A DNA stretch of 64,000 nt, taken from positions 49,497,454 to 49,561,453 of the forward strand of contig OY997659.1 in assembly GCA_963921795.1 (NCBI GenBank), read 5' to 3'. This document shows positions 10,954 to 22,743 of this stretch, one piece after another (position 1 is the stretch's first letter; the number at the start of each line of letters is the position of its first letter). The notes below the pieces were generated by a model. The model saw only the letters and a program-made list of their open reading frames with translations, did no database searches and had not been told where the DNA came from. The position numbers and the translations under genes were made by a program. The DNA comes from Nannobrachium achirus (Eukaryota > Chordata > Actinopteri > Myctophiformes > Myctophidae).

Positions 10954-11673
10954 GTGTATTGAGATGACGGGCAAACGTTGACCAAAATATATATATTTAT
11001 TTTCTACAAGCTCTAATTGCGTTAGATGTCTTGTAGATTTAAGTAATGCAGATGTTTAATTCAACTCTTGAGAGCTTAAAATGAAACGGGTCCATTTGGT
11101 TTCATTTTGCAATCTCATGAGTTAAACATCAATATAGTAAGGGTCCATTTGGTACCAGCTCTCAACTCTAACTGTTCTGCTGCCCTTGACGATCCTCACC
11201 GTCATTAAAACCGGTTACTTACACGACGCCATTGACAGCGCTCACCGTCAATCTTACTGTATTTACAGTAAATGTATTAATACTTACAGTATGTAGCTCC
11301 GGTCGCGGCCGCATCGGTAATGTCCGCGATTTGTTTACAACGCACGTTGGGCTGTGCACGCGAAGTGAAGCTCCTCCATGTTAAGTCAATGGAGAGGCCC
11401 ATAAAGAGACTTCATTTACTCCAAATAAGACTTTTAAACCCAAAGCACAGCTCCAAACAACAATAGCAAGGCAAGCCTGGCGGCCGCCATGACACACTGT
11501 CACATGACACATGTCATGTGACTAGATGACGTAATCGTTGATGTCATTCAACAGTCCGTGGTGTTGTACACACATTCCAGGGCAGGCCTTTCACAATAAG
11601 AGCGTGTGCTAATGGCAGATCTGCGTGGCGTCAAAGAAAAGTTAACCCTTCATACCCTGCAGCACTAATTGTG

Positions 11674-12007
11674 TTAAGGGCTTTGCACACAGGACCGTCG
11701 CGTTTCTTTCCGTTTGCTGCTTGATTAAAACACATAGGATTTGGGTGTGCAAGGCTGTGCGGAATCCATACTACGGATCCCAAAAGCAGTCATAAAAGGA
11801 GTCAATGAGTTTTCACCGCAATGCGACAAGACGCACAATCGAACTGGGTTCGATGGGGAAAGAAACGCACTGCCGCAGCACCTGCCGCATGGCAAATTCT
11901 GAGCCGGTGTGCATGAGGTCATAGATAATCATTGTTTTTCTTTTAAAAAATGAAATCGTCAGTTTTTTCCATGCGAAAAAAAACGCATCTGTGTGCAAAG
12001 GGCTTAA
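11674..12007. mobile_element. MITE with TTAAGSSCTTTGCACACA termini
   Basis: TTAAGGGCTTTGCACACAGG on the left is mirrored by CTGTGTGCAAAGGGCTTAA on the right. TTAA on both sides may include the target duplication. The interior has CGC-rich subterminal motifs. The region 11000-11670 before it holds nothing I recognise. Confidence 0.7.
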
Positions 12008-12541
12008 AGCTATACTGTGTTAAGATTCTCAACTAGTGGTCAGTAGCCATATAGCAAACCGCGGTCGCGTTCGCGTCCTTCTCGCCGTTTTTCGTACCTT
12101 CACACCCCCCGCGTCTGCCTCCACAACGCGAGAGCTATCTTTGGAGGGGTCCTGGTTCCTGTGCGTTCAGGCATTCCGGAGAAACGGACTACTTCACCCT
12201 GCCTGGTAGGCGAGATTACCTTTTGAGTAAAGAGACACACGGGGCGACTACAATATGGCGACCCCACTTCAAGATGCGCTGTGATTGGCCGGGTAGTGTA
12301 CCATGTGTGCATGATCGGCGATGTGATTGGGCAACGTATACACAACGTATACAGATGATGCAGATTACGTCAATTTTGCGCGAATCCGGTCCACGGCCAG
12401 GGATCATAGAAAACATATAAAGAGAAGGCTTCAGAAGCTGAAAATAACGGAAGTGGGTGTTCTAAAACTTTAGCGATTTAACAGTTAGGACAATTTTTAA
12501 GATTTGTTTTATAAAAAAATGTTACATGGTACAACTTTAAG
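12002..12541. mobile_element. Inverted-repeat element, CTTAAAGYTRTAC family, copy 1
   Basis: The left end is CTTAAAGCTATACTGTGTTA and the right end ACATGGTACAACTTTAAG. The right half (GTGATTGGGCAACGTATACA, CAGATGATGCAGATTACGTC and more) is found inverted at 45451-45700. Several open frames here are shadows of this repeat. Confidence 0.75.
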
Positions 12542-12710
12542 ACGACACCTGGAATCCCCTCAAGGACCACTGGGGGTCCCCGGACCACTGAAGCAATTCA
12601 TTTACAAACAAACTAAACATGAAAACACAAAACGTTAGAATAGACAACAGCATCTCATAGTGTTAAGGGATGATGAGGTCAATTCAGTGGTGGGTGGTGC
12701 TGTGCTGGCA

Positions 12711-13084
12711 GGGGCCCCCTCTGTGCCGGGGGCCCCTCTGCGTCGGGGCCACCCTCTGCGCCGGGGCCCCCTCTGCGTCGGGGCCCCCTCTGCGTCGGGG
12801 CCCCCCTCTGCGCCGGGGCCCCCTCTGCGTCGGGGCCCCCTCTGCGTCGGGGCCCCCCTCTGCGCCGGGGCCCCCTCTGCGTCGGGGCCCCCTCTGCGTC
12901 GGGGCCCCCCTCTGCGCCGGGGCCCCCTCTGCGTCGGGGCCCCCTCTGCGTCGGGGCCCCCCTCTGCGCCGGGGCCCCCTCTGCGTCGGGGCCCCCTCTG
13001 CGTCGGGGGCCCCCCTCTGCGCCGGGGCCCCCCTCTGCGTCGGGGCCCCCTCTGCGTCGGGGCACCCCTTGCGCCGGGGCCCCA
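12711..13084. repeat. GC-rich 17-bp minisatellite with three-unit higher order
   Basis: About 21 copies of a unit like CCCCCTCTGCGTCGGGG. Units with GCGCC alternate with units with GCGTC in a repeating C-T-T order, giving a higher-order period of about 52 bp. All reading frames stay open because of the composition, on both strands. No protein is inferred. Confidence 0.95.
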
Positions 13085-13385
13085 TGATCCACAGTCAAGT
13101 CAAGGTGGAAAGAATGGCTCTTGAATGCTGGCTTTTGTCTCAAGCAGGCATTTCTTGAAAGTGAGGTCAGTCTCTTTACTCTAGCTGTTTTCTGGGAAGG
13201 TACCGCTCGGGTCGGGCGGCCCGGCAATTGAGTTATGGCCGCATTCCCCACAGGCTACTCAATGTGGAAGAGAGAGAGAGAGAAGAGAAGGAAAGAAAAA
13301 AAAAAGAGCCCTATCATCATCCACAGTTTGTGTAATGAGCAAGTTACAGAGTATGACTGCTTGAAACGGGACAGGGGCGTCACAA

Positions 13386-13413
13386 GGGGGGGGGGGGGGG
13401 GGGGGGGGGGGGG
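13386..13413. repeat. Poly-G tract
   Basis: 28 consecutive G, just inside a CAGGGGCGTCACAAG sequence that resembles an hAT left end (13373 on). Confidence 0.95.
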
Positions 13414-13439
13414 AGTGGGACCGAGTTACTAGGGCCAAG

Positions 13440-13790
13440 GTGGGAGGGGCCTGGAATTGTGATTTTGAAAAAATAGCAGACATACAAGCACGCAGCTGCG
13501 AGCTTGTTGTAGATTGCTATTTCTTTGAAAAGTCGTGAAAATGTGTGCAAATCTTTGAATATATTTAGTTTTTTTGAACATTTGTAACTCACTTTGGGGG
13601 TCCTTCACATGAAAAGTTTGACACAGAAACATGGGTTTTTAAAAAAAAAAAAACTCAAAAGGATTTGAAACATTCAAAGACTCGCACAGATGTCACGATT
13701 TTTCAAAAATAGCAGATTATACAAGCTCGCAGCGCGGCACTCGGTGCCGCGCTGTGAGCTTGTATATCTGCTATTTTTTCAACAGTTAAA
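13440..13790. mobile_element. MITE, family C fragments with two hairpins
   Basis: Shortened family C sequence: hairpins at about 13468-13529 and 13705-13781, with GAAAATGTGTGCAAATCTTT and CACATGAAAAGTTTGA between. It is flanked by GGGCCAAGGTGGGAGGGGCC, which also borders the family C derivative at 56811-56944 in inverted order. Both are therefore likely to sit in the same larger hAT-like element. Confidence 0.7.
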
Positions 13791-14016
13791 GCACACACAA
13801 CGTGAGTGAATCCTCGTACCCGGGGCCCAGAATGTTGGTGCGGCGCCCCTGGAAGGGTGATGAGGTGGAGAGTTCTCTCTTTGCCGTACATCTCACTGCC
13901 AGGAGGAATTATAAAGGGGTTTCGGTGATATTTGACCTTCAGAAAGTTGTCAACGCCCTGCGTGCGCCGTTGATCATAGCAGACATGTCAGGTTTGCTCA
14001 ACAGCGCTGACTTTAA

Positions 14017-14864
14017 ACCCATTTAGGCCTTGAATTATTGAATTGAATGCTTTAAAGGAGCTATAGTCAACTTTTTCTTGAAAAACGGATGCTAAAATAA
14101 AAATAATGTTTCGAAAATATTTTATAAAAAAATAAGCTTCATATATGTGTTTCAATTAAAAAATGACCACAAAAAGCGTAAAATAATGATAAAATAATCA
14201 TTTTGGCCCTTTGTTTACATTTACAGGGCCCGTACTTTGTTTACATCCTAGTCTGTAGACTAGGATGTACACCTACAATGAAAAAGTTGACTATCGCTCC
14301 TTTAACTATTGAAAAATAGCAGATATACAAGCTCACAGCGCGGCACCGAGTGCCCGCGCTGCGAGCTTGTAGATCTGCTATTTTTGAAAAAGTGTGCAAA
14401 TCTTTGAATGTATGTATTTTTTAAAGCGAACGTTTGCAACTCAAAATGTTGCTTCTGGGTGGTCCCTGGAACTAGATATTTTTTGAGATGGGGGTCCGTG
14501 GCCAATTAAATATCATTTTGGTGGGTCCTTCACATGAAAATGTTTGAGAACCACTGACATAGTAGTCTCTCAAGAAAGACTAACTGAGCTCCAGTTAAGT
14601 GGAAAGGACCTTTTCTTTGACAATGGCTGGCCAGATTGCTGACATAGAAACGTAGGTTTTTAAAAAAAAAACCTTAGAAGGATTCAAAAGACACTTATAG
14701 AATCGGGTCAAAATTCGAATTTTCACGATTTTTCAAAAATAGCAGATCTACAAGCTCGCAGTGCGGCACTCGGTGCGGCGCTGTGAGCTTGTATATCTGC
14801 TATTTTGCAATAGTTAAAGCATAAAATAATGATACGTAATAATGTGTACCCGTTCTGAATGGGT
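14017..14864. mobile_element. MITE, family C, complete, with nested element
   Basis: The ends are ACCCATTTAGG and TTCTGAATGGGT, flanked by TAA at 14014-14016 and 14865-14867, an exact 3-bp duplication. Two hairpin modules (14308-14388 and 14728-14809) lie near the two ends; both have a core close to GCAGCGCGGCACTCGGTGCC in one or other orientation. The centre contains GGTTTGAGAACCACTG, which resembles an hAT terminus. A smaller MITE interrupts it at 14055-14302. Confidence 0.85.
14055..14302. mobile_element. MITE with AAGGAGC termini, TA duplication
   Basis: AAGGAGCTATAGTCAACTTT and AAAGTTGACTATCGCTCCTT are inverted ends flanked by TA. Removing the element and one TA restores the family C sequence GCTTTAACTATTG exactly, which confirms the boundaries. 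A diverged relative begins at about 21732. Confidence 0.9.
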
Positions 14865-15639
14865 TAACGTTCTCTAAACCCGTGACCGAAGACTTACGGT
14901 ATACGTCGAAGGAGAGCTGCCATCGATTGTGTGTACAGTTTGCTTCTGGGGTTAAGTCAGATTTATGGACAAAAAGGCGGTCAGCTCCATAAAGAAAATG
15001 GATTGGGTTGGAATGACGCAATATTTGGGCTGTTTCAGTTTATTCTCTCCCTCTCTCGGGGTGAAAGGGCTTTAACAGCACTTAAGTGCAAGAATGGTTT
15101 GCCTGCCCCCCGCCCCCGCCCCCCCCCCCCCCCCCCCTTCTCTTTTGAAACACCACCAAACCCTCCTCTCTGCACGGCGCTTTATTTACTCAGTGATTCA
15201 TCAGTTTGAAGGAGCGTTTTTATTTTCACTCTGAAATGTGCTATTTAGTACTGCACCGATACACCGACTGGCGGGGTGAGACATATTAGCTTCGAGTCAT
15301 AGAAAGTTTATCTGACTTTAAAAGATAGACACGTATAAGGGGCGATATGGTGCTAATTATCATTGAGACGATGCAATGTCTCCACGATATGCCTTTTCAG
15401 AGGTATCGTATGTATCGAGATACAATTGAGGGAGCCTTGTAAAAAAAAAACTGTTTAATCGTTAATACAGAGATTCATTGCAGAATTCAATTTAAACCTG
15501 CATTTTGGTCTAAATCAGTAGTTCTCAAACTTTAAAATGTCAAGGTCTCCCCTTAACTCTGACAGTATAGAAAATGAAACCCAATGGACCCGTAAGGGTC
15601 CTGTCATTTGTATACTGTCATTTGTATACTGTCCAGAGT

Positions 15640-15815
15640 TACATACTTGTAAAGTTCAATTTAGACCTCCCAAAAGGAACTCAGAGAGTCTAGTTTTTGT
15701 CAAGTAACTTGAAAAATAACCATAAAAACCAACGTGAAAAAAAGAATCGTGATAAAATCGTGTATCGTGATACAGCTTGGAAAATATTGTGATATTGTAT
15801 TTTTCCATATCGCCC
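15640..15815 (-). repeat. Interspersed repeat with GGGCGATATGG end
   Basis: The reverse complement begins near GTGGGCGATATGGAAAAATA and shares GTTTTTATGGTTA, CAAGTTACTTGA and GGAGGTCTAAATTGA with 23768-24000. A related GGGCGATATGG motif is at about 15341. Confidence 0.7.
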
Positions 15816-15924
15816 ACCCCCCACACGGCACACGTGACACTGACCAAAGCGATTCAATTCTTCGTTTATCTCTAAACATAGAACGCAGCAGCTGTGGCTC
15901 CACCCCTTTACCGAGCATATCCTG

Positions 15925-16085
15925 TCCTCTGTCGGCCGGAAACCTCGCATGAAACCCTCAACATTTCGGGATTCAAATTCAGCGGCGACAAAAGCAGCAG
16001 ATCCGCGAGCTCGAAATGTGTCGCTTCGATCGCGCCCGCACCTTCGAGCTCGCCGATCTGCTACTTTCGACGCTTCCGTGTCATG
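15925..16085. repeat. Family F-like fragment with variant hairpin
   Basis: CTGTCGGCCGGAAACCTCGC followed by CAAATTCAGC and a hairpin (15990-16078). Its arms are GCAGCAGATCCGCGAGCTCG-like, a GC-rich variant of the usual module. Confidence 0.6.
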
Positions 16086-16183
16086 CTGTAGTACGATCGA
16101 GTAGCTCTGCGTTAACAAAACACCAAAACGTCGGAATACGGAGATAAGAGGTTTCAGCCCCCGATATAGCGACGATATCTTTT

Positions 16184-16746
16184 GACCCATTTAGAACGGG
16201 GACACATTATTGTGTATCATTATTTTATGCTTTAACTATTGAAAAATAGCAGATATGCGAGCTTGTAGATCTGCTATTTTTGAAAAAAACTTGAAAATTA
16301 GAATTTTGACCCGATTCTATAAGTGTCTTTTGAATCCCTCTAAGATTTTTTGAAAAAACCTATGTTTCTATGTCAGCAATCTGGCTAAACATCGTCAAAG
16401 AAAAGGTCCTTTTCACTTAACTGGACCTCAGTTAGTCTGTTCTTGAGAGACTACCATGTCAGTGGTTCTCAAACCTTTTCATGTGAAGGACCCCCAAAAT
16501 GATATGTATTTGGCCACAGACCCCCATCTCAAAATATTTAGTTCCAGGGACCCCCCAGAAGCAGAATTTGAGTTACAAACGTTCGCTTTGAAAATACGTA
16601 TAGTCAAAGATTTGCACACATTTTCACGACTTTTTCAAAAAATAGCAGATCTACAGGCTCGCAGCGCGGCACTCGGTGCCGCGCTGTGAGCTTGTATATC
16701 TGCTATTTTTCACTGGTTAAAGCATTCAATAATTCTAGGCCTATTA
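16184..16746. mobile_element. MITE, family C, inverted copy
   Basis: It begins ACCCATTTAGAACGGGGACA and ends CATTCAATAATTCTAGGCC, the reverse order of 14017-14864, with CAGTGGTTCTCAAACC in the middle. Hairpins are at 16236-16286 (collapsed, almost no loop) and 16635-16712. Confidence 0.85.
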
Positions 16747-16929
16747 ACACGGTGAAGAGAAGCCATTCATAGAGTTGTTATGCATGCAGGCTCCCCCATC
16801 CCCCCCCCCCCTGCCCACCCCGACCCGGCCTTTCGCCAGCAGGTGTATTGGGTCAGAGATATGATAACCGCCGTGGTGTCGTGTGTCTTGTCGTCTCGCT
16901 CCTCGCATCTCTCGTTCCCTCGGCTCTGC

Positions 16930-17060
16930 TTTTTTTTTTTTTTTTTTTTTTTTTTTCTGGCTGGCGGTTTCCTTCCTTCTAGCATGTGGGTCTGATTTGT
17001 AATTAATGACATGAGTCTCCGTCGAGACTCGTAAATTTGAATTTGGCCTTCAGCATGGGT

Positions 17061-17112
<52 letters not shown>
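16930..17112. repeat. Poly-T and (CT)n tracts
   Basis: T27 at 16930-16956 and a long pure CT array at 17062-17112, separated by unremarkable sequence. Confidence 0.95.
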
Positions 17113-17115
<3 letters not shown>

Positions 17116-17418
17116 TGATTTCATTGCTACCCTGTTGCCCCTGGAGTGAAATACCACAGTGAGACCCGACAGAACAAAACGTAGCCTATGCTGTTATGGG
17201 TGAGAGAGAGAGAAAAAGAAGAAGCATCCGCTGGTTTGACACAAAAGCGGTTGTTGTTTTCTGGAACATCCCCTCTCTCTCTCTCTCTTGCAGACATTTT
17301 AGCGTTGCATTAGTGGTTCCAAAATTGAGGGTCAGGATACCCAAATGATTTCGGCGGGGGGTTCCCGGATGATTAGCCCAATGTGCAACATCATTTTTCT
17401 TCACTCAACACAGTAAAC

Positions 17419-17809
17419 CAGTGTTTCTCAACCTTTTTTTCTGCATGGGCACACTTTTCATGTCCCAAGAATCCATGGGCACACCAACATAATACGGGGG
17501 TGTAAATATCGTCACTGTCGGGAAGAAACCTCGTATCTCCAAGTTTCAAATGTGTACGTTTCTTCGCAAAGTAAAGCCCCTGCTTCATCATACAAGGCCG
17601 TCGCACAACAGTAGTGAAAACAGCAGATCTACAAGCGAACACCGCGAGGTGTTGTGCGCTTGTACATGTAGATCGGCTGTTTTCACTAGTTTAAATCATT
17701 TTTAAAATGATAAATACAATACTGGCTTTCAAGCAGTTTCAAGGGGGAACACTTGAGCCTTCTCAGGGGCACACCAAAGGTCCCCAGGCACAGTGGTTGA
17801 GAAACACAG
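17419..17809. mobile_element. hAT-like MITE, CAGTGTTTCTCAACC family
   Basis: Termini CAGTGTTTCTCAACCTTT and GGTTGAGAAACACAG. Flanks CAGTAAAC (17411-17418) and CAGTGAAC (17810-17817) agree at 7 of 8. The interior from about 17508 is a family F insertion (CACTGTCGGGAAGAAACCTC) with the hairpin at 17612-17694; its right end is lost. Confidence 0.88.
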
Positions 17810-18001
17810 CAGTGAACAGGGCTATAAGTGTATATGGGTTTTCTACAGCCTTTTTATCATCAAATTGGCCAACTTGTCACAAATATTTGGCAAAAGAAGC
17901 CAAAGTACAAACTCACGACGCCTTGCTCAAAACATGTATCTGTATGTGGAACTGAGTCAACGTGAATGTAACGCCTACAAGTCCAAGTGCTTGTTCAGGG
18001 T

Positions 18002-18121
18002 GGGGGGGAGGGTGGGGGGGGGGGGGGGGGGTCTCCAGTTCAAATGTGATGTCGCGGCTTGAAAGGTTTGGGAACCTTTTGCATTTACAGCAGGGGTCCT
18101 TCAGGCCACGGACCCCTTAGC

Positions 18122-18158
<37 letters not shown>
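18002..18158. repeat. Poly-G and (GA)n tracts with family A end
   Basis: G-rich run at 18002-18032 and GA array at 18123-18158. Between them, GGGGTCCTTCAGGCCACGGA resembles the left part of family A. Confidence 0.85.
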
Positions 18159-18162
<4 letters not shown>

Positions 18163-18291
18163 TATTAATGGTTCTCAAACATTTTCGTGTCCATGATCTT
18201 CAACTTGATAAGTGTTTGGCTGCGGACCCCATCTGAAAATATCTTGTTTATTCAAAAATGTCCAAACATATCGACATTTTTCAGAAATGTC

Positions 18292-18368
18292 CAAAAGTAG
18301 CAGATGTATAATACTCGCAGCACGGCATGAAGTCGTGCGCTGTGAGCTTGTAGATCTGCAGTTTTCCA
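18292..18368. repeat. Hairpin module, diverged
   Basis: AAAGTAGCAGATGTATAATA opposite GAGCTTGTAGATCTGCAG, with mismatches in both arms. It is embedded in family C-like sequence (GGTTCTCAAACATTTTCGTG, CATCTGAAAATATC). Confidence 0.75.
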
Positions 18369-19052
18369 ATAGCCAACCTATAAAATATGGATAAAGCGAT
18401 TCAAATGATTGCGTTGCCCTGCTACTACATCACCTATTGTATCAAATTGTGTTCCGATTAAACGTATAGATTTCATGAATGGATTCAGACTTGTTTCGAC
18501 GGCACTGTCATCATAAATTTGATTTTACGTTTTAACGTTTTTGCGTTGTTTACATATTATATTTTCTATTAACTCTTTTACTGCTTCGAACGTTAACGCT
18601 CGTCCCAATTCTGAACGCGGCGCAAAGCCAATACGAACGCTCGATCTTTTGCCTTGTTTGAGCACTGTAAGCTGAGGAGGGGTCGTGCGGGTGTGTACAG
18701 TAAAAAAAGCTCCCATAACGCTGCTCTCAAATTTCCACCACACGTAAACATCAATGGAGTCCCAAATCACTTCCTGGCTGTATTCTGAGGACCTGATCTA
18801 GAAAACGATTTCTACGCTCTGAACGACGGAAAGTGAGGCGTGCCATTTCACATTCATTCCTTGCATAAGGCTTCACCCTGCCGTCAGTTTGGCTACAGTA
18901 CAGATAGATGTGTCCTCTGAAAATGATTATTTTTGGAAATAATCCATAGATCATTTTCTATAACATCGCAAAGGTAAGCTACTTTTTGATGGCACCAGCA
19001 CAAATAAATACATAATAAATATGGCAGTAGAACTGTTAATATGCTGGATTCA

Positions 19053-19268
19053 TGGGTCACCCCCCTGGCCTAGTGGTCCAGGCGCATACCACATAGGCTC
19101 TGATGTTCGAGTCCCGTTCCTGACGACCTTTGCTGCGTGTCGCTCCCCATCTCTCTCCCCATTTCCTGTCAGTCTATACTGTCCTGTCAATAAAGACCTG
19201 TCAGTCTACTGTCCTGTCAATAAAGACCTGTCAGTCTACTGTCCTGTCAATAAAGGCATAAAAGCCTG
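19053..19268 (+). mobile_element. tRNA-derived SINE
   Basis: TGGCCTAGTGGTCCAGGCGC fits a polymerase III A box and GATGTTCGAGTCCC a B box. They are followed by CTTTGCTGCGTGTCGCTCCC and CTCTCTCCCCATTTCCTGTC, a body widely dispersed in teleosts. The tail has three copies of a unit containing CTGTCCTGTCAATAAAG, then an A-rich end. Confidence 0.85.
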
Positions 19269-19401
19269 AAGCAAAATTTAAAAAGGAGAAAATGTTAGAT
19301 TCATGTTCACGTGCATTTTCAATTATTTAACCTCTTAAACCCTCAATACTTACAAGTCAACTTGACGTTTGGCTCTGTACTTGGTCTGCTCTTTTTTTTG
19401 C

Positions 19402-19679
19402 AATGCTCCGATACGAGTACGAGTACTTTATTTTGAGTACTCGCCGATACCAAGTGCTGATATGAGTACTTTTTGTTTTTATTGATTAACCACTTATTGA
19501 CCCTCTTTTTCTCATTTCATCATCATACCTTTACTTGTAATTCATTTTTTTTTTTTTAGACAGTTTCTTTAACTGTCATTATTGATTGTTTTGGTATAGG
19601 CTCAGAGTATCGGTCAGTTAACAAGTATGGAGTACAAGTACTGTACATGAGTAGGGTATCAGGCCCGGTATCGGAGCAA
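19402..19679. mobile_element. MITE with GCTCCGATAC termini
   Basis: GCTCCGATACGAGTACGAGT on the left is mirrored by GGTATCGGAGC on the right. GAGTACTT and AAGTACT motifs fill the subterminal parts. No target duplication is clear. Confidence 0.7.
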
Positions 19680-20015
19680 CCTATACTGTTTTCCCCCCCA
19701 GCTACATCAGACCTCTTCGCCTAAAAATAGCCAATTTGCTGCTATTTTTCGGCAAATATTCGCCCTCAGAAATCTAGCGGCCCCACCCCCCTCGTGGCAA
19801 TCAGCCCCCCCCCCCCCCCCCCCCCCCCCTCCAGACCGCCTGTTGAACACCCACGCGTTACAACGACGATGGGAAATCTCGCAAACGGTTTAAAGCGGTC
19901 AGTTTCCACCTTATATAACTTTAGCACCTTTTTTTTTCTTTTTTTTATAAATGGAAACGAGGTCTCCGTTACTTACCAGTGGCCATATTTACTAACATGG
20001 CCTCGGCCTCTATAA

Positions 20016-20071
20016 CGCACACACACACACACGCACACGCACACGCACACACACACACACACACACGCACA

Positions 20072-20139
<68 letters not shown>

Positions 20140-20188
20140 CGCACGCACGCACACACACACACACACTCACACACACACGCTCACGCAC
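20016..20188. repeat. (CA)n microsatellite with GCAC variants
   Basis: Long CA array with CACG interruptions. Confidence 0.97.
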
Positions 20189-20252
20189 GTTGTGAGGCTG
20201 TAGTAAAAGGGGATCCGTGCGCTGCAGACAGGCTCATGTTTCAGCTATACGG

Positions 20253-20322
20253 CGCTGCCTGCGCGGTGCGCAGAGCTTAGCTAACAGCTGCCTGCGCGGT
20301 GCGCAGAGCTTAGCTAACAGCT
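20253..20322. repeat. 34-bp tandem duplication
   Basis: GCTGCCTGCGCGGTGCGCAG followed by AGCTTAGCTAACA is repeated twice perfectly. Confidence 0.95.
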
Positions 20323-20381
20323 GCGCCGCAGACCCAGCGAACCCACCGGGGCCCACAGAGCTATGCTCGGCGGCTGTCTCC

Positions 20382-20805
20382 CAGTGGCGTCAGTTCAGAA
20401 AAAGGTAAGGTATGGCAACATGACTGGTGTCTTGCACGCGCGCGAAGGCGTCATGTTGCCATACCTTAGCAACAGGCATGATATATTTATTTTAAGAAGT
20501 ACATTCTAAATTTTTACCCCAAAATGTCTATGGTTTCTTGGGCTGGATATGGCAATAATGAATTGCACCTGTGCAGCTGGCCTGCGGAACCTGGGAATAT
20601 ACCATTCTGTCAAGATGGGGAGAATACAAGTGTGGAGAATATAATTATAATACCTTGTTAAATTTTGCATTTGTAGTTATTTTAATGTAATTTAACAACA
20701 TAACCAGCAGATAGACAATGAGACATTCATGGATTTATGTATTCTCCCCCCTGGACCCAGGGTATGGCAGCTGTATACCCCTGCCATACCCAATTGACGC
20801 CCCTG
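20382..20805. mobile_element. hAT-like MITE, CAGKGGCGTCARTT family, copy 1
   Basis: Termini CAGTGGCGTCAGTTCAG and CCAATTGACGCCCCTG. CTGTCTCC at 20374-20381 and 20806-20813 is an exact 8-bp target duplication. The ends contain GGTATGGCAACATGAC and GGGTATGGCAGCTG subterminal palindromes. Other copies are 43031-43495 and 43645-43990. Confidence 0.93.
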
Positions 20806-20998
20806 CTGTCTCCCCACTGTTGCCAGGTTGTAGCTTTTTGAGCGGTGGTTACACCGTCTCCTATACGTGGCCGTGTGTGTATGCGTGTGTGTGTGTGTGT
20901 GTGCGTGCGTGTGTCCGTGTCTGTATGTAGCCTGCAGAGCCTGCAGTACCTTTTCTGGCCACACATGTTAAGGGAGGGGCGCTGTTGTTCAGGCCAGA

Positions 20999-21089
<91 letters not shown>
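20999..21089. repeat. (CA)n microsatellite
   Basis: Uninterrupted CA array. A (GT)n array of about 40 bp lies at 20873-20912. Confidence 0.97.
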
Positions 21090-21090
<1 letters not shown>

Positions 21091-21180
21091 GACCACCGCT
21101 CAGTTCACACGGGTGTGATTTTTTTGTTGAGAGAAATAAGCAACCTGGGGCTATGAAAAACAAGCCTAAAAAGAAGCGAC

Positions 21181-21222
<42 letters not shown>

Positions 21223-21618
21223 GACTTTATTAGGAATTTGCATAGGAAAGGTACAGTTTCATGACGGTACAGTTCACTGGTACAAGGTCTACTAAAAGGA
21301 GATCCTAGAAAAGACTAAGCTTATTTCCACAGGAAACCATTTAAGTATCTCATATAACATTTAATGACAGACGAATAGAACACAGTACTATGCAGTAGAT
21401 ATAGTCGGTAAAAAAAAGAAAGAACAAAAAAACAGTAAGTCTAAACAAACAGTAAGTATATACAGAGAAGGGTCAGGGGAGGGTAGGGCTGGGCTAGGTT
21501 TGTTTTACCAGTTGCGAACGGCTGCTGCCTGTAAGTGGTTTTTAAGGGCGATTTTAAAGGATGCCAGTGATCCACACTCCTTTAAGACCTTCGGTAGGGC
21601 ATTCCACATTTTTGTGGT
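21181..21618 (-). mobile_element. LINE 3' end with (GATT)n tail
   Basis: On the minus strand this is a 5'-truncated LINE. It holds the last codons of an ORF2-like protein, a 3' UTR, and a microsatellite tail that appears on the + strand as GATTGATT repeats (21184-21221). The UTR matches 51728-52016 closely: ACAGTTTCAT, ACTGGTACAAGGTC, GGAGATCCTAGAAA and TTATTTCCACAGGAAAC are shared. Confidence 0.88.
21505..21618 (-). pseudogene. LINE reverse-transcriptase ORF, C-terminal fragment
   Basis: Reading the minus strand from 21618 to the TAA at 21505-21507 gives a fragment containing MWNALPKVLKECGSLASFK, ending LQAAAVRNW. The W-N-x-L-P...SL..FK..L pattern is typical of the C-terminus of non-LTR retrotransposon ORF2 proteins of the CR1/L2/Rex type; the clade is an inference. 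An in-frame TAG lies just upstream, so the copy is dead. The parallel fragment at 52017-52149 supports the frame. Confidence 0.8.
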
Positions 21619-22743
21619 CTAGCAGAAGGACGAGTTTGACCCTAATTATGCTGCCCTACAACAGTGGTTCTCAACCTGTGGGTCGGGACCCCACATTATT
21701 TCTGGGGGGGTCCCCAGTTGATCAACTTAAAGGAGCTATAGTCAACTTTTTCATTGTAGGGCCGACACTTGGTTTACATCCTAGTCTATAGACTAGAATG
21801 TAAACAAAGGACTTTTTAATACCTCTAAAATGACAAATCAAACACTGGCCAAATTGTCAAATATTAGAGGCAGACATTGTGAAAATAGCCAATCTACATG
21901 CTCACAACGCCTCGCAACGCGAGGCGTTGTGAGCTTGCAATGGCTTGCAATGGATTCAGAATCATGAAATCACCCTAGTTTGACCCCTCACATTATGCTA
22001 CTTAAAGCATATTTAGTTTGGTGTGTTTTATGCTGTAGTTGGTTTAATGGGACCACAACTTTCATCGGCTATGAAGGATTCTCCTAGGGAAACTGAATTC
22101 CAGTATTTGTGAGATGTTTTACTAGACACCTTTACAAACACATTGGTGAAGAAATTTTTTGTCAAGGATTAAGGAATTTATTACAGGATTTGACACTATT
22201 TCTGAAGATATCCCCTGACTATTATTCATAGTCCTTGTAGTAAGCAGACATGGCAACACATGGCTGTGTGTGTTTCTGCAGTCTCCAGAGGGGCCGTAGC
22301 AGCAGCAGCAGCCAGCCAGTCAGCCAGTCAGTCAGTTTCCCCCAGGCGTTTCTTCCACTGTCTCGTCTGACTTGTATATCTCACTACGGCTAATGATGGA
22401 TGATGACTCAACGCGGCGGCGTTTGTTAGTCACGTTTGTGGCTGCCGCCTCTTCCTTCCACTTCACCAGGAGAGCAGAGAGTTAGGCAGCGTGTCGTTGA
22501 ATGATAGCCCTGTTCCTGTGTTTTATTGGAATGTGTCATCATATACCGTACGTACGTACGCATGTAGGGCGAAGAGGAGCGGGGCGGACGGACGCCCGTC
22601 CGCGCGCTGCTAGCTAGTCGGCCTCCTGACGTAGTAGTACGGTACAAGAGGTCGGTCGGTTCGTTTGCCCGCATGTGCCTGCAAGTATACGAGTCAGGGT
22701 TACGATTCGCGAGGAATCGTAAGCCGGGATAAATAATCTACCA

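Noticed and set aside
12679..13251. 190-codon minus-strand frame and similar frames on the plus strand
   Set aside because: Produced by the 17-bp GC-rich minisatellite, which lacks stops in several frames on both strands.
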